Both the position numbers and the translations under genes were made by a program. A stretch of 64,000 nucleotides of DNA from the NCBI RefSeq assembly GCF_035599575.1, contig NZ_CP141179.1, forward strand, positions 2,294,001 to 2,358,000, given 5' to 3'. The notes under the pieces were generated by a model. The model was not told the origin of the DNA, made no database searches, and worked only from the letters and a program-made list of their open reading frames with translations. Position 1 is the stretch's first letter; each line of letters begins with the position of its first letter. Shown in pieces: positions 61,022 through 64,000 of this stretch. Origin of the DNA: Roseovarius sp. Pro17. Its GTDB lineage: Bacteria; Pseudomonadota; Alphaproteobacteria; Rhodobacterales; Rhodobacteraceae.

Positions 61022-62069
61022 GGGCTCGACCTCTCTTACGGTGCGGATCGGTATGGACCCGCCGCTGCGCCTTGACAAGGCGCTGGCCCGCGATGTGCCG
61101 GGGGATGCCGCCCTGTCGCGCACCCGCCTTGCCCGGCTGATCAACGAGGGTCAGGTTGCGGTCAATGGCGCGGTGGTGACGGACGCCAAATCGCGCGTGG
61201 CCGAGGGCGACGAGGTCAGCATCAAAGTTCCCGCACCCGAGGAAACGCACATCGCACCCGAGGCGATTGCACTGGACATCATGCATGAGGACGACGCCCT
61301 GATCGTGGTGAACAAGCCCGCCGGCATGGTCGTCCACCCCGCCCCCGGCACGCCCGGCGGCACGCTGGTCAACGCCCTGTTGCACCATTTCGGCGGCGAC
61401 CTGTCGGGCGTCGGCGGCATGAAACGTCCCGGCATCGTCCACCGCATCGACAAGGATACCAGCGGCCTTCTGGTCGTGGCCAAATCCGACGCCGCACATC
61501 ACGGTCTGGCCGAACAGTTCGCCAACCATACCGCGCAGCGCCGCTATCTGGCGCTATGTCACGGCACGCCCGAGGCGTCGGATCCCCGCCTGCGCGGTCT
61601 GCGTGGGGTCACGTTCGAGCCGGGCAATATCCTGCGCGTTGCGTCGCACCTCAATCGCCACCGCACGGACCGTCAGAAACAGGCTGTCTGCTGGGCCGGA
61701 GGCCGCCACGCTGTCACCCGCGCCCGCACGCTGGAGCGGTTCGGCGCCCCTGCGGCCTGCGCGCTGCTGGAGTGCTGGTTGGAAACCGGGCGCACACATC
61801 AGATCCGGGTGCATATGGCCTATGCAGGTCACGGCCTGATCGGTGATCCAGTCTATGGCGCGGGCCGCAAGCTGGCGCAAAAGGCGCTGCCGCCGGTCGG
61901 CGCGGCCATGGCGCAAGGCTTTGGCAGGCAGGCACTGCACGCTGCCAGCCTCGGCTTTGTTCACCCCATCAGCGGCGATGAGTTGGCGTTCGAGGCACCG
62001 CTACCAGATGATATGGCCCGCCTCATCGCGGCCCTTTCACCAGGTGACGAGACTAGCACAGTTTCGTGA
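61020..62069 (+). CDS. rluD: RluA/RluD family 23S rRNA pseudouridine synthase
   Basis: About 349 residues from ATG 61020; GTG 61041 and ATG 61053 are alternatives. I prefer the first because the strand SLTVRIGMDPPLRLDKALA normally starts the protein. An S4 domain (RLARLINEGQVAVNGAVVTD) precedes the catalytic domain with GIVHRIDKDTSGLLVVAKS, holding the catalytic Asp, and TGRTHQIRVHMAYAGHGLIGD. It probably converts uridines of helix 69 in 23S rRNA. It precedes rpoH on the same strand. Confidence 0.9.
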   Translation: MGSTSLTVRIGMDPPLRLDKALARDVPGDAALSRTRLARLINEGQVAVNGAVVTDAKSRVAEGDEVSIKVPAPEETHIAPEAIALDIMHEDDALIVVNKPAGMVVHPAPGTPGGTLVNALLHHFGGDLSGVGGMKRPGIVHRIDKDTSGLLVVAKSDAAHHGLAEQFANHTAQRRYLALCHGTPEASDPRLRGLRGVTFEPGNILRVASHLNRHRTDRQKQAVCWAGGRHAVTRARTLERFGAPAACALLECWLETGRTHQIRVHMAYAGHGLIGDPVYGAGRKLAQKALPPVGAAMAQGFGRQALHAASLGFVHPISGDELAFEAPLPDDMARLIAALSPGDETSTVS

Positions 62070-62141
62070 TCCCACCGACACACATCTGGCGCGAGGAACG
62101 AACCGGGTTCATGGTAGTTTAATCAAAGAATGCAAGAAGCA

Positions 62142-62170
62142 TTGAAAACGGGCGCACAAATGCCCAATTA
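62142..62170 (+). promoter_or_regulatory. Predicted heat-shock (sigma-32-type) promoter for rpoH
   Basis: TTGAAA (62142-62147) and CCCAATTA (62163-62170) are separated by 15 bp. The E. coli sigma-32 consensus is about CTTGAAA, 11-16 bp, CCCCATNTA, so only one position of the -10 core differs. It lies 45 bp before the rpoH ATG and would give autoregulated heat induction. A 5-bp hairpin AATGC-AAGAA-GCATT overlaps the -35. Confidence 0.5.
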
Positions 62171-62214
62171 GATGTTAAGGCCGTAAACATTACGGCATCC
62201 GAAGGGGCAATATC

Positions 62215-63111
62215 ATGGCAAATTATGCAAATCTGCCGGCACCGACGCCGGAGGGCGGGCTGAACCGCTATATGCAGGAAATCCGCAAATTCCCGCTGCT
62301 TGAGCCGGAAGAAGAATACATGCTGGCCAAACGCTGGGTCGAGCAGGAAGATACCGAGGCCGCGCACCGCATGGTCACGTCTCACTTGCGCCTGGCGGCC
62401 AAGATCGCGATGGGCTATCGCGGCTATGGATTGCCGCAGGCCGAGGTGATTTCCGAGGCGAATGTTGGCCTGATGCAGGCCGTCAAACGCTTTGATCCCG
62501 AAAGGGGATTCCGCCTTGCGACCTATGCGATGTGGTGGATCCGCGCCAGCATTCAGGAATATATCCTGCGCAGCTGGTCACTGGTCAAACTGGGCACGAC
62601 ATCGGGGCAGAAAAAACTGTTCTTCAACCTGCGCAAGGCCAAAAACAAGATTGGTGCGTTGGAAGAGGGCGATCTGCGCCCTGAAAACGTCAAGAAGATC
62701 GCAACCCAACTGGGCGTGACCGAAAAAGAGGTCATCTCAATGAACCGGCGCATGTCGGGGGGTGACGCGTCGCTGAATGCTACTGTCGGTTCCGAAGGCG
62801 AAGGGACCATGCAATGGCAGGATTGGCTCGAGGATGAAGATGCCGATCAGGCCACCGATTACGAGGAACGCGACGAACTGCTCGCGCGCCGCGAGATGTT
62901 GGCGGACGCGATGGACGTTCTGAATGATCGTGAAAAGGATATCCTGACCCAGCGCCGCCTGAGCGACAAGACAATCACGCTGGAGGAACTGAGCGGACAA
63001 TACGACGTCAGCCGCGAGCGAATTCGCCAGATTGAGGTGCGTGCGTTCGAAAAGTTGCAAGAGCGGATGCGCAAACTGGCGCAGGAAAAAGGGATGCTGG
63101 CCGACGCCTGA
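62215..63111 (+). CDS. rpoH: RNA polymerase heat-shock sigma factor (RpoH-I type)
   Basis: 298 residues. Region 2 (about 45-120) has AHRMVTSHLRLAAKIAMGY and FRLATYAMWWIRASIQEYIL for -10 recognition. The RpoH box is QKKLFFNLRKAKNKIGALEE. Region 4 ends with LEELSGQYDVSRERIRQIEV and RAFEKLQERM for the -35. The N-terminus NLPAPTPEGGLNRYMQEIRKF matches the RpoH-I group of Rhodobacter rather than RpoH-II. AAGGGG precedes the ATG. It directs transcription of chaperones and proteases after heat shock. Confidence 0.97.
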   Translation: MANYANLPAPTPEGGLNRYMQEIRKFPLLEPEEEYMLAKRWVEQEDTEAAHRMVTSHLRLAAKIAMGYRGYGLPQAEVISEANVGLMQAVKRFDPERGFRLATYAMWWIRASIQEYILRSWSLVKLGTTSGQKKLFFNLRKAKNKIGALEEGDLRPENVKKIATQLGVTEKEVISMNRRMSGGDASLNATVGSEGEGTMQWQDWLEDEDADQATDYEERDELLARREMLADAMDVLNDREKDILTQRRLSDKTITLEELSGQYDVSRERIRQIEVRAFEKLQERMRKLAQEKGMLADA

Positions 63112-63131
63112 TTGCAGGCCACACGTAACTT

Positions 63132-63161
63132 AAACGCCGCGCCATCTGGTGCGGCGTTTTT
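63132..63161 (+). terminator. Rho-independent terminator after rpoH
   Basis: Stem AAACGCCGCGCC/GGTGCGGCGTTT (12 bp with one G-T pair, 4-nt loop) runs into a T5 tract. It lies between the convergent rpoH and nusB genes and may weakly serve the minus strand as well. Confidence 0.9.
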
Positions 63162-63171
63162 GCGTGACGCA

Positions 63172-63657
63172 TTAAAATGCCTCGGGTCGCGCCTCGCGCG
63201 CCATGTGGTCGAGCACCGCATTGACGAATTTCGGCTCTTTGCCATCGGGGAAAAAGCTGGTGGCGACGTCGACATATTCCGTGATGATAACGCGCGGCGG
63301 CGTTTCATCCCCGGTCAGTTCGGCGCCCGCTGCACGAAACAGCGCGCGCAGTGTCGGGTCGATCCGCGCGATGGGCCATTTGGCAACCAACGCGCGGTCA
63401 GTCATCTGGTCGATCCGGCGCTGGTCGTCGACCGCGCGGTCCAGCACGGTGCGAAACAGATCCTCGTCACCCTCGATCATGTCCGTCTCGTCATCAACCT
63501 CGGCACCAAAGCGGTGATCGAGAAACTCCAGATAGACGGCATTCACGTTCTGATCAGAATGCTCCATCTGAAACAGCGCCTGCACGGCATATAGCCGCGC
63601 GGCCGAGCGCATCTTGCGGCGCTGGTTGCCGGAAATGGGGGCGGGTTCAGTCGTCAT
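63172..63657 (-). CDS. nusB: Transcription antitermination factor NusB
   Basis: 161 residues, all-helical RNA-binding fold. MRSAARLYAVQALFQMEHSD is the conserved first helix, and DPTLRALFRAAGAEL, RVIITEYVDVATSFFPD and EPKFVNAVLDHMARE are the late conserved helices. NusB with NusE (S10) binds boxA in rRNA leaders. The ATG overlaps the ribH stop (ATGA), the usual ribH-nusB order in alphaproteobacteria. Confidence 0.97.
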   Translation of the reverse strand: MTTEPAPISGNQRRKMRSAARLYAVQALFQMEHSDQNVNAVYLEFLDHRFGAEVDDETDMIEGDEDLFRTVLDRAVDDQRRIDQMTDRALVAKWPIARIDPTLRALFRAAGAELTGDETPPRVIITEYVDVATSFFPDGKEPKFVNAVLDHMAREARPEAF

Positions 63658-64000
63658 GCCGTCGGAGTGTCCTTGGATGTGCCCGCGATCTGGATCTCGT
63701 CAACGCCGGGGATAAACCCAACGCCCTTGCGCGAAGCGCTCCACTTACGGGTCAGCGCAATTAGATGCAAGGCAGCAGCGGCGGCCCCTGCCCCTTTGTT
63801 CATGCGCTTAAGGTCGGCGCGCACCTCGGCCTGCTCGCGGTTCTCGACCGTCAGGATGCCATTACCGATGCAAATGCCCCGAAGGCCCAGCAGTGTGATG
63901 GCACGGCTGGAATCGTTGCAGACCGTTTCGTAATGCGTCGTCTCGCCGCGAATGACGCAGCCAAGCGCGACATAGCCGTCAAAATTGCTCAGCCGCTCGG
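63654..64000 (-). CDS. ribH: 6,7-dimethyl-8-ribityllumazine synthase, C-terminal part (cut by window edge)
   Basis: Reading in from the right edge, about 114 codons are visible. YVALGCVIRGETTHYETV contains the catalytic His region, then CNDSSRAITLLGLRGICIGN and GILTVENREQAEVRA, with NKGAGAAAAALHLIAL near the C-terminus. It makes 6,7-dimethyl-8-ribityllumazine, the penultimate step of riboflavin synthesis. The 5' part lies outside the window. It is coupled to nusB by a 4-bp overlap. Confidence 0.95.
   Translation of the reverse strand, partial: ERLSNFDGYVALGCVIRGETTHYETVCNDSSRAITLLGLRGICIGNGILTVENREQAEVRADLKRMNKGAGAAAAALHLIALTRKWSASRKGVGFIPGVDEIQIAGTSKDTPTA

Noticed and set aside
1..64000. 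CRISPR arrays, insertion sequences, prophage or toxin-antitoxin modules
   Set aside because: No regularly spaced repeats, transposase, integrase, phage structural or paired toxin-antitoxin sequences were seen on either strand.

Overview
The window is GC-rich chromosomal DNA from an alphaproteobacterium, most likely a marine member of the Rhodobacteraceae (Roseobacter group). Clues are a propionyl-CoA carboxylase/methylmalonyl-CoA mutase cluster beside an ScfR/PccR-type regulator, a cupin DMSP-lyase-family protein, CarD, an RpoH sigma factor of the Rhodobacter RpoH-I kind, and a tRNA-His without the extra 5' G (a known alphaproteobacterial loss). I see no insertion sequences, phage genes, CRISPR arrays or rRNA genes. 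This looks like core chromosome with gene pairs that often overlap by 4 bp (ATGA, GTGA, TTGA).

Layout. 1-4.6 kb: a 5'-truncated Ppx/GppA phosphatase, a small secreted protein, an EEP nuclease with a TerB-DnaJ protein, and a GNAT-glyoxalase-fold pair. 4.8 kb: a CAT-anticodon tRNA followed by duplicated hairpins. 5.2-15.2 kb (minus strand): the propionyl-CoA pathway, with pccB at the upstream end, pccA in the middle and the B12-dependent mutase at the distal end, interleaved with small lipoproteins and unknown proteins. A terminator and a fresh promoter (11.77-11.90 kb) appear to split it into two transcription units. 15.4-18.1 kb: an MFS drug exporter and the ScfR regulator. TTTGCAAA boxes lie in front of both pccB and scfR. 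18.1-23.2 kb: choline-sulfatase, an orphan Tat-exported ABC binding protein, a DMSP-lyase-family cupin and an EamA exporter. 23.3-30.2 kb: TonB, an FMN alpha-hydroxyacid dehydrogenase, pyruvate carboxylase and a phosphoesterase. 30.4-34.5 kb: tRNA-Gly and hisBHA/hisFE, with a DUF302 gene inserted on the opposite strand. 34.6-43.1 kb: an unknown membrane protein, a CoA-binding protein, rlmB, tRNA-Tyr, a DxD glycosyltransferase-like protein, O-acetylhomoserine sulfhydrylase, and a 927-residue protein that looks like GspL/PilM and GspC/PilP parts joined. 43.4-47.8 kb: a KefB/C-type antiporter, cobT, cobS and carD. 48.1-57.2 kb: ferredoxin, an S4 protein, an SUV3-like helicase, a TPR protein, SCP2, a hydrolase, an FAH-family enzyme, and a DNA exonuclease/ATP-dependent ligase pair. 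57.2-64 kb: oligoendopeptidase, a strongly foldable intergenic RNA candidate, mmcB, tRNA-His, an RluD-type synthase, rpoH, nusB and the 3' part of ribH.

How the genes fit together. DMSP cleavage by a DddL/DddQ-type lyase yields acrylate, which roseobacters convert to propionyl-CoA. PccAB and the mutase carry propionyl-CoA to succinyl-CoA, and cobT/cobS supply steps in making the mutase's cobamide cofactor. ScfR is the probable regulator of the pathway and of itself. This link between the clusters is inference from gene content.

The items most worth a second look are the structured RNA candidate (59623-59816), the GspL/GspC-like fusion (40287-43070), the ScfR operators and split propionyl-CoA operon, and the DMSP/choline-sulfate neighbourhood.
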